A DNA stretch of 64,000 nucleotides from Bacteroidales bacterium (GCA_017509755.1 JAFWOY010000026.1:1-64000), one strand, 5' to 3'; positions 1 to 9,243 are shown, numbered from the stretch's first letter. Numbers and translations are program-made. Notes: generated from the sequence alone by a model not told the origin.

Positions 1-58
1 ACATCGAAAACTAAACTGTCGGTAAGAGTATGTGAGAGGATGTGTGCCATCAAGATTG

Positions 59-170
59 CCGCGACAGGATTCTTGAGTACGCTGGAGTCCTGTCGCGGCG
101 GGAAAGAGGGGCCATCTGGTGATAATGCTTCCGCGACAGGACTCGGAAGGCCTTGTGGATCCTGTCGCGG
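59..170. repeat. 72-bp-period hairpin repeat, two units
   Basis: Two inverted repeats with identical arms, CCGCGACAGGA and TCCTGTCGCGG. Arms lie at 59-69/88-98 and 131-141/160-170. Each has 11-bp arms and an 18-nt loop, and the units start exactly 72 bp apart. Loop sequences and the 32-bp linker differ between units while the arms do not. The same unit recurs three times at 38736-38919. There is no T-run after the stems, so they are not simple terminators. Function unknown. Confidence 0.85.
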
Positions 171-220
171 CGGAAATCGCAGCGAGAGCCCTTTCGCTTG
201 ACGTCTCCCGACTGCCAAAC

Positions 221-490
221 GCGCAGCGGAGCGGGTGGGTTTTTGGGCCAGGCGCATTTTTTCTGCGCCTGGAACGAAAACCCAGAGCGCAGCGGCGCGA
301 CCGATGAAAGTAAATGAGAGGCCCGACCGGAGCAGGCATGACGAAAGAATGAAAACGCCTTGACGAGAGACAATCGACAACAATGAACGACAGCAGATGA
401 AGCGCAGCGAAGCGGGTGGGTTTTGGGGCCAGGCGCATTTCTCTGCGCCTGGAACGAAAACCCAGAGCGCAGCGAAGCGACCGATGAAAG
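221..490. repeat. Pair of ~90-bp direct repeats containing a strong hairpin
   Basis: Positions 221-310 and 402-490 are near-identical, with a few substitutions and one 1-bp indel. Each copy contains CCAGGCGCA and TGCGCCTGG as a 9-bp stem, nested inside GGGTTTT and AAAACCC arms, so each folds into one long hairpin. The second copy ends close to the 3' end of the minus-strand M48 gene and may end its transcript. With the 59-170 array it fills the gene-free 1-501 interval. No convincing gene is seen there. Confidence 0.8.
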
Positions 491-501
491 CGGACGAGAG
501 G

Positions 502-1731
502 TCAAGCGCTCAACGACTTGACGCGCTCATAGAGCGTCGGATGAGAGTACTCGGTGAAAACGACGACCGGGTGCGGAGTCAAATTGGCTAGGCTCTTGGC
601 ACTCATCTTTTTCAGGGCCGACGCTTCAGCCGGGCCCAGACCGGCTTGACGAGCGAAAGCATCCGCCTGGCACTCATGACGACGGGAGATGATGTTCGTG
701 ACAATATCCAGCAGGATACTCAGCGGCGTGTAGATCAGCGAAAAAACAGCCAGATTGACATGGAACGAAGCCTGTCCACAACCCGCAGCAGCAGCCAACG
801 CATCACTTCCGATAAACAAACTGAACAGCCAGAACATCAATAGATTCGTAGCGAATCCTTCCAACGATGAAAGGATGATATGATGCCGTTTGTAGTGCCC
901 TACCTCATGCGCCAGCACCGCCACGATCTCCTCCGTAGAAAGCTGCTCCATCAACGTATCGTAGAGCACTACCCGCTTGCGGCGGCCAAACCCCGTAAAA
1001 TAGGCATTCGACTTGCTGCTGCGCTTCGACGAATCGATGACAAAAATGTTGTCGAGTTTGAAATCCACCCGCGCCGCAAACCCCTCGATCGCATCCCGCA
1101 GTTCCCCTTCCGGCAGCGGTGTCTGCTTGTTGAAAAGCGGAACGATCAGCTGCGAATAGAAGTATTGCATGAACAGCGAGAACAATGTCACTGCCCCCCA
1201 GGCGATCAGCCAGAACCACTGCGGCGTCAACGTATAGATCCAAGCACAAAGCGCCAGCACCGCCCCCATGATGACCAGGTTCATCAAGAGACTTTTGACC
1301 GCATCCGTCACGAAAAGCTTCGGTGTCGTCCGGTTGAAACCGAAACGCTGCTCGATGACAAAAGTCCGGTAAACATCGAAAGGCAACGAAACCACCCAGG
1401 AAATCAAATAGAAGATACCCCAGAAGACCAGCGCCTGTACCACCGGGTGCACACTCACGGCCCGTGCCGCCGCATCGAACGCCGCGAAGCCCCCGAATGC
1501 GAAGATTGCCAGGGTAATCAACGTGCTGACCAGATTCGAGACCAGGGAGAACTTCCGGTTCGTCATCGCATAGGCCTGTTGCTTACGATAACGCGCTTCG
1601 TCATAGAGATCCCGCAGCAGATCCGGAATCGGCTGCCGGGAAGCCTTGATGTTGAGGAGCGTCAGCGCAACCGACCAGCCGAATTCAGCCAGCACGATGG
1701 CGATGACCAGCCAAAAGAGCGTCTCGACCAT
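502..1731 (-). CDS. M48 family zinc metalloprotease (Ste24/CAAX protease-like)
   Basis: A 409-residue integral membrane zinc endopeptidase of the M48A (Ste24-like) type. These cleave proteins at or near membranes; in bacteria they probably serve membrane protein quality control. The zinc motif HEVGH lies at residues 275-279 (H275, E276, H279), and a downstream RRHECQADAF segment supplies the third ligand (Glu). Hydrophobic stretches occupy residues 1-25, about 65-125 and 155-200, plus two around the active site, as expected for Ste24. The C-terminal SHPTLYERV is the usual family ending. The upstream thioesterase gene stops 3 bp before this start, so the two are probably co-transcribed. Confidence 0.93.
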   Translation of the reverse strand: MVETLFWLVIAIVLAEFGWSVALTLLNIKASRQPIPDLLRDLYDEARYRKQQAYAMTNRKFSLVSNLVSTLITLAIFAFGGFAAFDAAARAVSVHPVVQALVFWGIFYLISWVVSLPFDVYRTFVIEQRFGFNRTTPKLFVTDAVKSLLMNLVIMGAVLALCAWIYTLTPQWFWLIAWGAVTLFSLFMQYFYSQLIVPLFNKQTPLPEGELRDAIEGFAARVDFKLDNIFVIDSSKRSSKSNAYFTGFGRRKRVVLYDTLMEQLSTEEIVAVLAHEVGHYKRHHIILSSLEGFATNLLMFWLFSLFIGSDALAAAAGCGQASFHVNLAVFSLIYTPLSILLDIVTNIISRRHECQADAFARQAGLGPAEASALKKMSAKSLANLTPHPVVVFTEYSHPTLYERVKSLSA

Positions 1732-1734
1732 CCC

Positions 1735-2133
1735 CTATTCCTCGCCGACATGTTCCAGGAACTGCGGATACCGCTCCCCGATACGGACAGCGTGTCCCGC
1801 CTTGTCGAGGAAGCAATGCATAGACCAGCCCTCAAACACGGGTTTTCCGCCACAGGACATCTTGTAGCCGATCTTCATTTTCAAGAGCGACATTTCCCGG
1901 ATGGACACGGCGACCTCGATGGTATCGTCGAACGTCGTCGGGGCGAGGAAACGGCCCTCAACCGCCATGACAGGCGAAACGATCCCGTCCGCCTCGATGC
2001 GGGCGAAACTGGCGCCGATGGCGTCGAGATACGCAACGCGGGCTTCTTCCATGATGCGGATATAGTTGGAATGGTGGGTGACCCCCATCCGGTCGGTCTC
2101 ATAATAGTGGACCTTGTGCTTATAGACAAACAT
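1735..2133 (-). CDS. Acyl-CoA thioesterase, 4HBT hot-dog family (YbgC-like)
   Basis: A 132-residue single hot-dog-fold protein that should hydrolyse acyl-CoA thioesters. The YETDRMGVTHHSNYIRIMEE stretch near the N terminus is the 4-hydroxybenzoyl-CoA thioesterase signature; the Asp in ETDRMG is the usual catalytic acid. Length is normal for the family. It is the first gene of a two-gene minus-strand unit with the M48 protease and diverges from the radical SAM gene. A TATCTTTG box at 2158-2165 lies upstream. The physiological substrate cannot be read from the sequence. Confidence 0.88.
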   Translation of the reverse strand: MFVYKHKVHYYETDRMGVTHHSNYIRIMEEARVAYLDAIGASFARIEADGIVSPVMAVEGRFLAPTTFDDTIEVAVSIREMSLLKMKIGYKMSCGGKPVFEGWSMHCFLDKAGHAVRIGERYPQFLEHVGEE

Positions 2134-2157
2134 CGGGTTTCATTTTTTAATCCGCTG

Positions 2158-2165
2158 CAAAGATA
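2158..2165 (-). promoter_or_regulatory. -7 element for the thioesterase-protease unit
   Basis: TATCTTTG on the minus strand, matching the Bacteroidota -7 consensus TAnnTTTG, 24 bp upstream of the thioesterase ATG. No clear TTTG is seen at -33. Confidence 0.6.
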
Positions 2166-2171
2166 GGCAAT

Positions 2172-2203
2172 TTTGGAGAGTCCGGGAATATTCGTTATCT
2201 TTG
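2172..2203 (+). promoter_or_regulatory. Bacteroidota sigma-ABfr-type promoter for the radical SAM gene
   Basis: TTTG at 2172-2175, 20 bp, then TATCTTTG at 2196-2203. This is the full -33/-7 architecture, 28 bp upstream of the ATG at 2232. It overlaps back to back with the divergent thioesterase promoter. Confidence 0.8.
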
Positions 2204-2231
2204 ATAGATTTTAGCAAAGAGGATTACCGCC

Positions 2232-2993
2232 ATGATGAGAGAAGAAACGGTCTTCGGACCGATCCACAGCCGCCGGCTCGGCCGTTCGCTCGGTATCAAC
2301 CTGCTGCCCGTGGGCGGCAAGATCTGCAATTTTGACTGCATCTATTGCGAATGCGGCTGGAACCGGGACGGACGCGGCGACACCCAGCTTCCTACGGCTG
2401 CCAAAGTGCGGGCCGACCTGGAAAACAAGCTGATCGACCTGATGCTGCAAGGAACGGCCATCGACTCGATCACTTTCTCCGGCGATGGTGAGCCCACGCT
2501 CAATCCCGAATTCCCGCGCATCATCGACGACACCCTCTTCCTGCGCGACGCCTATTATCCGAACGCCAAAGTCTCGGTCCTGTCGAATGCCACGCGCGTC
2601 CATATACCCGAAGTCTTCGAGGCCCTCAAGAAAGTGGACAATCCGATCCTGAAGATCGACGCGCCGACCGATGCCCTGGTCTCCCGGATCAACCAGCCGG
2701 CGCCCGGCTATTCGCTGCAACGCGTCATCGATGCCCTCAAGGCATTCGAGGGCAACTTCATCCTGCAGACTATGTTCCTCAAAAGCAAGGATTTCGACTC
2801 AGCATCGAAAGAAGTACTTGAGGGATGGATGGAGATCGTCCGGATGTTGAAACCGCGTAAAATCATGGTCTATACCATCGACCGGCCCACCCCGGAGAAA
2901 GACCTCGAAGCCTTCTCCGTCGAAAAGATGCGCGACCTTGTCCAACCGCTGATCGACGAGGGATTCACCATCGATATCAAGGGAAAGGAATAA
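2232..2993 (+). CDS. Radical SAM protein (COG0731-like)
   Basis: A 253-residue radical S-adenosylmethionine enzyme. The [4Fe-4S] cluster motif CNFDCIYC (CxxxCxxC) is near residue 36, followed by CGW. The SGDGEPTLNPEF stretch is the glycine-rich SAM-binding GGEP-type motif. The short core without an auxiliary-cluster domain resembles the COG0731 group related to tRNA wybutosine synthetases, but the bacterial members have no settled reaction. The start at MMREE follows a well-formed promoter; the second Met is an equal alternative. The next gene follows after 23 bp and is probably in the same operon. Confidence 0.85.
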   Translation: MMREETVFGPIHSRRLGRSLGINLLPVGGKICNFDCIYCECGWNRDGRGDTQLPTAAKVRADLENKLIDLMLQGTAIDSITFSGDGEPTLNPEFPRIIDDTLFLRDAYYPNAKVSVLSNATRVHIPEVFEALKKVDNPILKIDAPTDALVSRINQPAPGYSLQRVIDALKAFEGNFILQTMFLKSKDFDSASKEVLEGWMEIVRMLKPRKIMVYTIDRPTPEKDLEAFSVEKMRDLVQPLIDEGFTIDIKGKE

Positions 2994-3016
2994 TTGAGAT
3001 CAAATAACTTAACAAT

Positions 3017-3679
3017 ATGAATACCAACGAGAAATTTGTCATTACCATCAGCCGCGAACTCGGTTCTGGCGGTCACACCATCGCCCAGAAGCTGGCCGAA
3101 AAGATGGGCGTACGCCTCTACGACAAGGAACTCATCAAACAACTGTCCGAGCGTTTCAACCTGAACCAGACCAGCATCGAACGGCTCAAGGCCCAGAAGA
3201 AGAATTGGATGTCGGATTTTGTCCGTCTGGTCTTCCCCGCCCCCGCCCCCACGAGTTTCACGGCAGCCGAGCCGATCCACACCAAGCGCGAATACGACCC
3301 GGAAGTCACGACCGACGACATCTTCCTGGCAGAAACCGAGATCTTGCGGGGACTCGCCGAAGAGGGTTCCTGCGTGATTGCCGGCCGCTCCGGTTTCTTC
3401 GCCCTGAAGGACTGTCCCAACAAGGTGGACATTTTCATCACGGCTTCGCGTGAAAACCGGATTGCCCGCGTCATGCGCAAACAAAACCTCTCCCGCGAGA
3501 TGGCAGAAGAGGATATCGACCGGGTGGACATGGCCCGTGAAAACTATATCAAGCGCTATGCAGGGGTAAGCCGTTACGATGCCCGCAACTACCACTTGAC
3601 AATCAATGTGGACGGCATGACGGAGGACCAGGCCGTTGATGTCATCCTGGCCTACTGCAACGCGCAGCCCATGATGTAG
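3017..3679 (+). CDS. Cytidylate kinase-like family protein
   Basis: A 220-residue P-loop kinase-like protein. The N-terminal ISRELGSGGHTIAQKLAEK is the GSGG-type phosphate-binding loop of the cytidylate-kinase-like family (PF13189), and a basic lid-like region is present (RIARVMRKQNLSREMAEEDI). True Cmk proteins have a GPAGSGKS loop, so the substrate may not be CMP. The last 28 bp overlap the 3' end of the convergent GNAT gene. It probably shares the transcript of the radical SAM gene. Confidence 0.85.
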   Translation: MNTNEKFVITISRELGSGGHTIAQKLAEKMGVRLYDKELIKQLSERFNLNQTSIERLKAQKKNWMSDFVRLVFPAPAPTSFTAAEPIHTKREYDPEVTTDDIFLAETEILRGLAEEGSCVIAGRSGFFALKDCPNKVDIFITASRENRIARVMRKQNLSREMAEEDIDRVDMARENYIKRYAGVSRYDARNYHLTINVDGMTEDQAVDVILAYCNAQPMM

Positions 3680-4191
3680 TCGTTCATGTAGTACCCGTGG
3701 CCGATGGGGAAATCTCCCTCCCGGAGGATTTCCATGCCCAGGTGCTTGTAAAAAGTGACGGCCCGGTTGTTCCGGTTGACATGCAGTTCGATGCGGCACG
3801 GCCAGCCGGAAGCAGCATTGCGCACGAAACGGCAGATATGTTCGTACATGCGCCGGCCAATCTGCATTCCCTGGAAGCCAGGCAGTACATAGATTTTCTG
3901 GAGATCGAACAGAAAGGCCCCATCCCCCTGAAGACCATGGGGTTGTACAGATACATAGCCACAAGGTTTCCCTTCGGATTCAGCCAGGAAATAGACATGG
4001 CCATCCGACAGCATCTGCCGCTGCAGGCTGCTTTCGGAATACATCCAGTCCATCATGTACTCCATCTGATCGGGAGACAGGATAGCACGATATGTATCGC
4101 GGAAGACGACATCGGCCAGCGAACGGATGAGCGGAATGTCATCCGTAGAAGCGCGGCGGATCAGGAAAGGAGCATCACCGGGCGTATCCAT
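3652..4191 (-). CDS. GNAT family N-acetyltransferase
   Basis: A 179-residue acetyl-CoA-dependent acetyltransferase. The acetyl-CoA-binding motif A is visible as IYVLPGFQGMQIGRRMYEHI (a variant of Q/RxxGxG/A), followed by the usual LHVNRNNRAVTFYKHLGM. The C-terminal GYYMNDYIM is typical of the RimI/YjaB-like group. It is the last gene of a five-gene minus-strand cluster, 1 bp after the 71-residue protein. Its 3' end overlaps the convergent kinase-like gene by 28 bp. The acceptor substrate is unknown. Confidence 0.9.
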   Translation of the reverse strand: MDTPGDAPFLIRRASTDDIPLIRSLADVVFRDTYRAILSPDQMEYMMDWMYSESSLQRQMLSDGHVYFLAESEGKPCGYVSVQPHGLQGDGAFLFDLQKIYVLPGFQGMQIGRRMYEHICRFVRNAASGWPCRIELHVNRNNRAVTFYKHLGMEILREGDFPIGHGYYMNDYIMGCALQ

Positions 4192-4192
4192 C

Positions 4193-4408
4193 TTATTTCA
4201 ATAGCCGCCGCTTGAGCAGGCGGATTGCAACCAGCGCCAGGTCAGTCCATTTGACGCCGTTGCTGATGCCGTTGGAAAAGAAAGAAACTTGCCGGGACAA
4301 CTGGTTCCCGGCTTTTTCACGCTGCACCATCCGCAGGGAAGCCTCCAACTCACCGTAGGTCCGGATGTTGGAAAAGCGGCTCGCACTAGGCCTCTTGATC
4401 GTCGCCAT
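4193..4408 (-). CDS. Small conserved protein in the YtxH/holin-like operon
   Basis: A 71-residue basic protein starting MATIKRPSASRFSNIR and ending in a Lys/Arg-rich tail (RLLKRRLLK). I recognise no domain. Its start lies 23 bp inside the holin-like gene in another frame and its stop is 1 bp before the GNAT start, which argues for translational coupling. Bacteroidota often carry a third small gene after YtxH and holin-like genes, and this fits that place. The reading frame and tight packing make it likely real. Function unknown; perhaps an accessory factor of an envelope-stress complex. Confidence 0.65.
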   Translation of the reverse strand: MATIKRPSASRFSNIRTYGELEASLRMVQREKAGNQLSRQVSFFSNGISNGVKWTDLALVAIRLLKRRLLK

Positions 4409-4709
4409 AGAAGATCCCGATGAACAGTTTGACAAACGTGTCGCGGAACAGCCGCTTGCGCAGGAAAAAGACCACGGCGAGCACAAGCACGAAGAAGCCG
4501 CACACAATGGAACTCGCGACCGCCAGGCTCCCGGTCAGACGGCCGAGCCATTGGATGAGGACCACGGCCAGCAACGCCAGCACGATAATGAGAAGTCCGA
4601 CCAACAGCAGGACCACTGTCAGCCGGCTCATTGCGAGGGAAAGACCTTGGGTCGACTTGAGCTTGAGCTCGTCGGCCTTCAAGTCGACATAATCCCTGAG
4701 TTCACTCAT
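4386..4709 (-). CDS. Phage-holin-like (YqjE type) membrane protein
   Basis: A 107-residue protein with an N-terminal amphipathic region (residues 1-28) and two strong transmembrane helices, about 29-53 and 63-87, joined by a short turn. It ends with a basic/acidic tail. This matches the putative Actinobacteriota/phage holin superfamily III (YqjE, PF07332), which despite its name is normally chromosomal and linked to stress-responsive envelope proteins. The start overlaps the YtxH stop by 4 bp (ATGA), so the genes are translationally coupled. No phage genes are nearby, so a lytic role is unlikely. Confidence 0.82.
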   Translation of the reverse strand: MSELRDYVDLKADELKLKSTQGLSLAMSRLTVVLLLVGLLIIVLALLAVVLIQWLGRLTGSLAVASSIVCGFFVLVLAVVFFLRKRLFRDTFVKLFIGIFYGDDQEA

Positions 4710-4936
4710 CGGTTCGCGCCCACCGCCTCCTTGACGGTATCAGCAGCGGCCTTGGCCGTGGCTTCCGCCTTCAACTTGATATCTTCCACGGTGTTCTCAA
4801 GTTCGCCAAGGCCTTCCGCAGCCTTGCGTTTGAGGTCTTCCACCGTCTGTTTTCCCTTTTCGGAGGAAAGCAGCCAGGCCACGGCAGCGCCCGTGGCGGC
4901 ACCGGCCAGAAAAGTAAAGAAATTGTTCGCGCTCAT
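4706..4936 (-). CDS. YtxH domain protein
   Basis: A 76-residue protein with one N-terminal membrane segment (FFTFLAGAATGAAVAWLL) then an Ala/Lys/Glu-rich helix to the end, which is the YtxH (PF12732) layout. Such proteins are usually induced by general stress and sit in the membrane with a cytoplasmic coiled region. I chose the ATG at 4936 rather than codons further upstream because the family begins just before the hydrophobic stretch. It lies 5 bp after the lipoprotein stop and overlaps the holin-like gene by 4 bp. Confidence 0.85.
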   Translation of the reverse strand: MSANNFFTFLAGAATGAAVAWLLSSEKGKQTVEDLKRKAAEGLGELENTVEDIKLKAEATAKAAADTVKEAVGANR

Positions 4937-4941
4937 AGGTG

Positions 4942-5499
4942 CTAGTGTATTTTGGTAAAATAAAATCCGGTTTCGGACGATTCGGTCAAGGTGCCGCGCC
5001 GCTCGCTGAAGCTGTCGCGGCTGCGGTGGCAAGGATAGAGGAACCTGTCTCCGTCCCGGAGCAGAATCGAGATGACCGGATCGCCGGCTTCATCATACCC
5101 CACCGACCAAGTAGACTCGAAAGCAGGCTCTTCCGGAGAGATGAAACGATAAACGCCCCATTCGTCATAAACGCCCCCACGGGCGCCGACACTGACAGAG
5201 CCGTCATCCCGGAAGATCAGCCGGGTGCCGTGCCGTTCGCGCCATTCGCCGAAAATCCAGGCATTCTCCAGCCGCCGTTCCTGTTCGCGCAGAAGCTCGA
5301 CATCGGCGGTCTCACGCGCCGAAAGCGCACTGCCGTCGGCATGCCGCGCCAGGATCGCTTCGCGCATTTCGCGCAGCGTCTCCAGCGGCAAGTTCCGGAT
5401 GGCATCCGAATCCAGCGGCCGGGAGCAAATGCAAGAGGGCGTGCACAAGGCCGTCATCAGCAAGCAGGCAAGCAGGTAAAAGCAGGCAATTCTCCGCAT
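4942..5499 (-). CDS. Putative lipoprotein with a YARHG-like N-terminal segment
   Basis: A 185-residue exported protein. A hydrophobic signal (ACFYLLACLLMTALC) is followed by several cysteines, so SPII processing is likely, but the exact lipidated Cys (ALC or PSC) is uncertain. Residues ~30-75 form charged helices with an REAILARH motif reminiscent of YARHG domains. The remainder looks like a small beta-rich domain (RLIFRDDGSVSV, GVYRF). It is the first gene of the cluster with YtxH, holin-like, small and GNAT genes, suggesting an envelope role. Exact function unknown. Confidence 0.7.
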   Translation of the reverse strand: MRRIACFYLLACLLMTALCTPSCICSRPLDSDAIRNLPLETLREMREAILARHADGSALSARETADVELLREQERRLENAWIFGEWRERHGTRLIFRDDGSVSVGARGGVYDEWGVYRFISPEEPAFESTWSVGYDEAGDPVISILLRDGDRFLYPCHRSRDSFSERRGTLTESSETGFYFTKIH

Positions 5500-5546
5500 A
5501 TTCCACGATTTGACGCTTGCAAGATACTAAAAAATCAGCAAATTTG

Positions 5547-5554
5547 TATTTTTG
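5547..5554 (+). promoter_or_regulatory. -7 element for the MscS-type channel gene
   Basis: TATTTTTG matches TAnnTTTG, 28 bp upstream of the ATG at 5583. No clear -33 element is seen. The 83-bp intergenic region also serves the divergent lipoprotein operon. Confidence 0.55.
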
Positions 5555-5582
5555 CAAAAGAATATTCCGGCCGACGCTGACC

Positions 5583-8285
5583 ATGAAAAAGAAAATCCTA
5601 CCGATCCTGGCGGCAACCCTCCTGCTCGCCATTCCTGCATATGCTGTGTTCAATGAGCGGAATTTTGCCAAGACGCTCAGTATCCTCCGCTCCGAGCTCC
5701 ATCAGGAAAACGCCAAACTGGAGAACATGCGTGCCCGCTTGACCCAGAGCAACACCAGCCAGCACGAAAAGCTCGTGGAGATGACCAAACGCTGCAACGA
5801 ACTGGCCCTCATCCTCTATTCCCAGAACCCGGACTACACGTTCGACATGACCTACGCGCTCGATGAAGTGACCCGGCAATATGAAGACTATGCAAGGCAG
5901 CGCCTGCCTTTCGACGATATCGTAACGCGGCTCAACCTGGAGATCGAACGCTATGAGCATTTGGCCGAGGCCCTCCGGCGCCTCCCGCCCATCCTCGACA
6001 AGATCGAAGCTATCCCGGACAGCCTTTCCGCTGTCATGGACACCATCATCTTGAATGAACGCCACCACCATCATGACCACGATTTGCTCTACGACAAGGA
6101 TGGCAACTACATTGCTGCGGATGAAGCGCTGACCGGTCATGTCCACGAAGGACACGAACTGCACGAAAATGAAGCCGATGAAGACGACGATGAGCCCTTC
6201 TTCCTGGACCGTCAGGGTTGCGAAGACCGCGACTCCTGTCTTTTCTATACCCTCAACCTGCTGGAAATGTACACCGAGTTCCGGGACAAGATCGTGATGG
6301 ACAACGACCATTACGAGGCCATGAGCAGCCGGCTCGAAGAGAGCTACAATTTTGCCCGCGCCCGGTACCGGATCATCCAGAAACACATTTTCATCGACGG
6401 ACAGGACAACTATTTCAAGGTGATCCGCACCTTCCCGCGCTACATGCGGATGGCCATCCAGGACACCGGCCGCAAATATGGACTCGGAGATGACAGCATG
6501 GATTCCAACGCCCTGCGGCAGAGCGAATGGAGAGGGCCCATGATCAACGCGTTCATCCTGTTCATCCTGTTCTACCTCCTGCTGGCCACCCTGATAAGCA
6601 ACGTAGTCGTCTGGCTGCTCCGTAACCGGGTTCGCTGGTTCAAGACCGCCGAATTCAAGCGGCGAAGCCCCATCGCCACGCTCTTGAGCGGCGTGGTCAT
6701 CTTCGCCGTCACGGTCATGGTCGCCTCCCTTTTCGTCAAGCAGAATTTCTTCCAGGTCGCCTCTGGCCTGCTGCTGATCTACGCCTGGCTGCTGGCTGCC
6801 ATCCTGGCGTCCCTGCTGATCCGGATCCCTTCCGCCACCATCCGGAAAGTCAGTATGCTCTACCTCCCGATTGCCATCCTCGGCTTGATTGTCATCACAT
6901 TCCGCATCATCTTCATCCCGAACCGGCTGATCAATCTGGTATTTCCCCCGATCCTGCTGATTTTCTCCATCTGGCAGTACATCCTCATCAAGCGGAACAA
7001 CAGCGAGAAAGAAGCGCGAGGCGATATGCTCTACGCCTGGATTACCTTTGCCGTGATGCTGGCCACCACAATCGTGGCATGGTGCGGCTATGTGCTGCTG
7101 GCCATCCAGCTGTTCATCTGGTGGCTCTTCCAGCTTGCGGCGATTGAAACCATCACAGCGCTCTACAGTTTGCTGGACCGCTACGAAGAGAAGCACCTCA
7201 AGCAGCGGCTGTATGCCTACAAGAAAGAGCACCGTGTGTTCGATCCGAACCGGAAGGATTCTTATATATCCGTCACCTGGATGAGCGACTTCATCAAACA
7301 GGCCCTGTTCCCGATCCTGATGATCCTCTCCGTGCCGCTCTGCCTCTGGATGGCAGCCGACATCTTCGACCTGACGGAAGTCTGCAAGGAATTCTTCTAC
7401 AAACCCTTCTTCAACCTGACCAGCAAGGACGGCGACGCCATCCTTCATCTTTCGCTTTACAAGATCGTGCTGGTCACCACCTTGTTCTTCCTGTTCCGCT
7501 ATGCCGCCTATCTGCTGAAGGCGTTTTACCGCAAGCTTACGTTCGAGAAGCTTGCCGCAAAGGAAGGCAAAGCCTACATCCACGCCAACGAGATCAACTT
7601 CACCCTGTCGGACAACGTCATCGGCATCCTGGTCTGGGGCAGCTACATCGCGATGATCATCATCCTGCTCAAGATTCCGATGGGCGCCCTTTCCATTGTG
7701 GCGGCCGGCTTGGCGACCGGTCTCGGTCTGGCCATGAAGGACATCCTCAACAACTTCATCTACGGCATCCAGCTGATGTCGGGCCGCCTCCGGGTGGGTG
7801 ACTTCATCGAATGCGACGGCATCCGCGGCAAAGTGACGTCCATCAGCTACCAGACTACGCAGATCCAGACACTCGAAGACACCCTGATCGCGTTCACCAA
7901 CACTACGCTGTTCAACAAGAATTTCAAGAACCTGACCAGCAACAACGCCTACGAGTTCGTGAAGGTCACGGTAGGCGTCCGTTACGGCACCGACATCGAG
8001 CAACTGCGCGCCGTGCTTTCAGAAGCTTCCCAAGCCTTGATGACCAAGGACAAATACGGGCGCAACATCGTCGACCCGAAGCGGGGTATCACCATCGCCT
8101 TCGACAATTTCGGCGACAGCAGCGTGGACGTGGCGCTGAAGCAGTTCGTGCTCGTGGAAGAGCAGATCGGCTTCGTCGCCCGCGCGAAAGAATTGGTTTA
8201 TAAGACGTTGAATGAGAACGGCATCGAAATCCCGTTCCCGCAGCGGGACATCTATGTCAAATCGATAGTTCGGTCAGAACCGTGA
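5583..8285 (+). CDS. Large mechanosensitive ion channel protein (MscS family)
   Basis: A 900-residue inner-membrane channel. Residues 1-20 form a signal or first membrane segment. Residues ~25-320 are a charged helical periplasmic region, and multiple membrane helices span ~320-700. The MscS core follows: the pore helix region ([20 protein letters not shown], about 700-720) and a beta domain ([16 protein letters not shown], about 740-755). The N-terminal region resembles the extended MscK/YbiO class that opens under osmotic down-shock. Unusual is a His/acidic-rich stretch at ~159-205, starting ERHHHHDHD, that could bind metal. I chose the ATG at 5583 because it begins the hydrophobic leader. 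The last 29 bp overlap the convergent pfkA. Confidence 0.9.
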   Translation: MKKKILPILAATLLLAIPAYAVFNERNFAKTLSILRSELHQENAKLENMRARLTQSNTSQHEKLVEMTKRCNELALILYSQNPDYTFDMTYALDEVTRQYEDYARQRLPFDDIVTRLNLEIERYEHLAEALRRLPPILDKIEAIPDSLSAVMDTIILNERHHHHDHDLLYDKDGNYIAADEALTGHVHEGHELHENEADEDDDEPFFLDRQGCEDRDSCLFYTLNLLEMYTEFRDKIVMDNDHYEAMSSRLEESYNFARARYRIIQKHIFIDGQDNYFKVIRTFPRYMRMAIQDTGRKYGLGDDSMDSNALRQSEWRGPMINAFILFILFYLLLATLISNVVVWLLRNRVRWFKTAEFKRRSPIATLLSGVVIFAVTVMVASLFVKQNFFQVASGLLLIYAWLLAAILASLLIRIPSATIRKVSMLYLPIAILGLIVITFRIIFIPNRLINLVFPPILLIFSIWQYILIKRNNSEKEARGDMLYAWITFAVMLATTIVAWCGYVLLAIQLFIWWLFQLAAIETITALYSLLDRYEEKHLKQRLYAYKKEHRVFDPNRKDSYISVTWMSDFIKQALFPILMILSVPLCLWMAADIFDLTEVCKEFFYKPFFNLTSKDGDAILHLSLYKIVLVTTLFFLFRYAAYLLKAFYRKLTFEKLAAKEGKAYIHANEINFTLSDNVIGILVWGSYIAMIIILLKIPMGALSIVAAGLATGLGLAMKDILNNFIYGIQLMSGRLRVGDFIECDGIRGKVTSISYQTTQIQTLEDTLIAFTNTTLFNKNFKNLTSNNAYEFVKVTVGVRYGTDIEQLRAVLSEASQALMTKDKYGRNIVDPKRGITIAFDNFGDSSVDVALKQFVLVEEQIGFVARAKELVYKTLNENGIEIPFPQRDIYVKSIVRSEP

Positions 8286-9243
8286 TCAGTTCCGGATCGA
8301 TGGGCTTGTCGATCTTGACGGCCTTGCTGATGGGAACATAGACGATCTGGTCGTTCTTGATGCCGATCATGATGTTGCGCTGGCCTTCCTTAAGTGCCTC
8401 GACAGCCGCCACACCCAACCGCGAAGCCAGGATACGGTCATACGCCGACGGCTTACCGCCACGCTGCAAGTGTCCCAGAATCGTCACGCGTACATCATAC
8501 TCAGGATACTCCTTCCGGACGCGTTCGGCATAGTGCAGGGCGCCGCCGGGTGAATTCTTCTTGCTTTCGGAAACCAGGACGATCGAGCTGTTCTTGCTTT
8601 TGCGGATCCCCCGTCCGATGAACTGGGCGAGTTGGTCGATATCGGTACGGTCCTCGGGAATGATGGCAGCCTCGGCACCTGCGGCAATAGCGCTGTTCTG
8701 TGCCAGGAAACCGGCATCGCGGCCCATCACTTCCACAAAGAAAATGCGGTCGTGCGAGGTGGCGGTGTCCCGGATCTTGTCCACACATTCCACAATCGTG
8801 TTGAGTGCCGTGTCGTAGCCGATGGTCGAGTCCGTCCCATACAGGTCGTTGTCGATGGTGCCCGGCAGGCCGATAACCCGGATTTCATGTTCACGCGCCA
8901 GATCCTGAGCCCCCGACAGGGATCCGTTGCCACCGATGACGATCAGCGCGTCGATGTGGTATTTGCGCAACGTCTCATACGCCTTGGCCCGGCCTTCCGG
9001 CGTCCGGAATTCCTCGCTGCGGGCCGTCTTGAGGATCGTGCCGCCCCGCTGGATGGTATTGCTGACCGACTCACTGGTAAACTCCTTGACTTCCCCGCTG
9101 ATCAGGCCTTCATAGCCCCGGTAGATGCCATAAACTTTCCAACCCGCAAAAATCGCGGAGCGCGTAACCGCGCGGATGGCGGCATTCATGCCCGGCGAGT
9201 CGCCCCCGGACGTCAAGATGCCGATCGTGCTGATATCTTTCAT
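8257..9243 (-). CDS. pfkA: 6-phosphofructokinase
   Basis: A 328-residue glycolytic kinase, fructose 6-phosphate to fructose 1,6-bisphosphate. The N-terminal [19 protein letters not shown] is the nucleotide-binding start; [18 protein letters not shown] carries the catalytic Asp and substrate contacts; [11 protein letters not shown] and GHLQRGG are also present. ATP enzymes normally read GGDGS at the Mg/phosphate-donor loop and PPi enzymes GGDD. Here it reads GGNGS: the Gly argues for ATP, while the Asp-to-Asn change is a notable departure. It is a single gene with its own promoter, and its 3' end overlaps the MscS gene by 29 bp. Confidence 0.93.
   Translation of the reverse strand: MKDISTIGILTSGGDSPGMNAAIRAVTRSAIFAGWKVYGIYRGYEGLISGEVKEFTSESVSNTIQRGGTILKTARSEEFRTPEGRAKAYETLRKYHIDALIVIGGNGSLSGAQDLAREHEIRVIGLPGTIDNDLYGTDSTIGYDTALNTIVECVDKIRDTATSHDRIFFVEVMGRDAGFLAQNSAIAAGAEAAIIPEDRTDIDQLAQFIGRGIRKSKNSSIVLVSESKKNSPGGALHYAERVRKEYPEYDVRVTILGHLQRGGKPSAYDRILASRLGVAAVEALKEGQRNIMIGIKNDQIVYVPISKAVKIDKPIDPELITVLTELSI

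Noticed and set aside
59..170. CRISPR array or integron attC sites
   Set aside because: The repeats are palindromic hairpins with variable loops, not direct repeats with spacers; no cas genes, integrase or attC core sites are present.
119..307. Small protein with an LPRQD repeat encoded by the hairpin units (also 38615-39019)
   Set aside because: The peptide simply reflects the palindromic repeat read in a 72-bp frame; no start region, neighbour or composition supports translation.
4386..4709. Prophage lysis gene (holin)
   Set aside because: YqjE-type holin-like proteins are chromosomal and the gene is coupled to YtxH; no other phage genes are in the window.
5598..8003. Long open frame opposite the MscS channel gene
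   Set aside because: It runs antisense through a well-recognised family with membrane helices; high GC creates long antisense frames.
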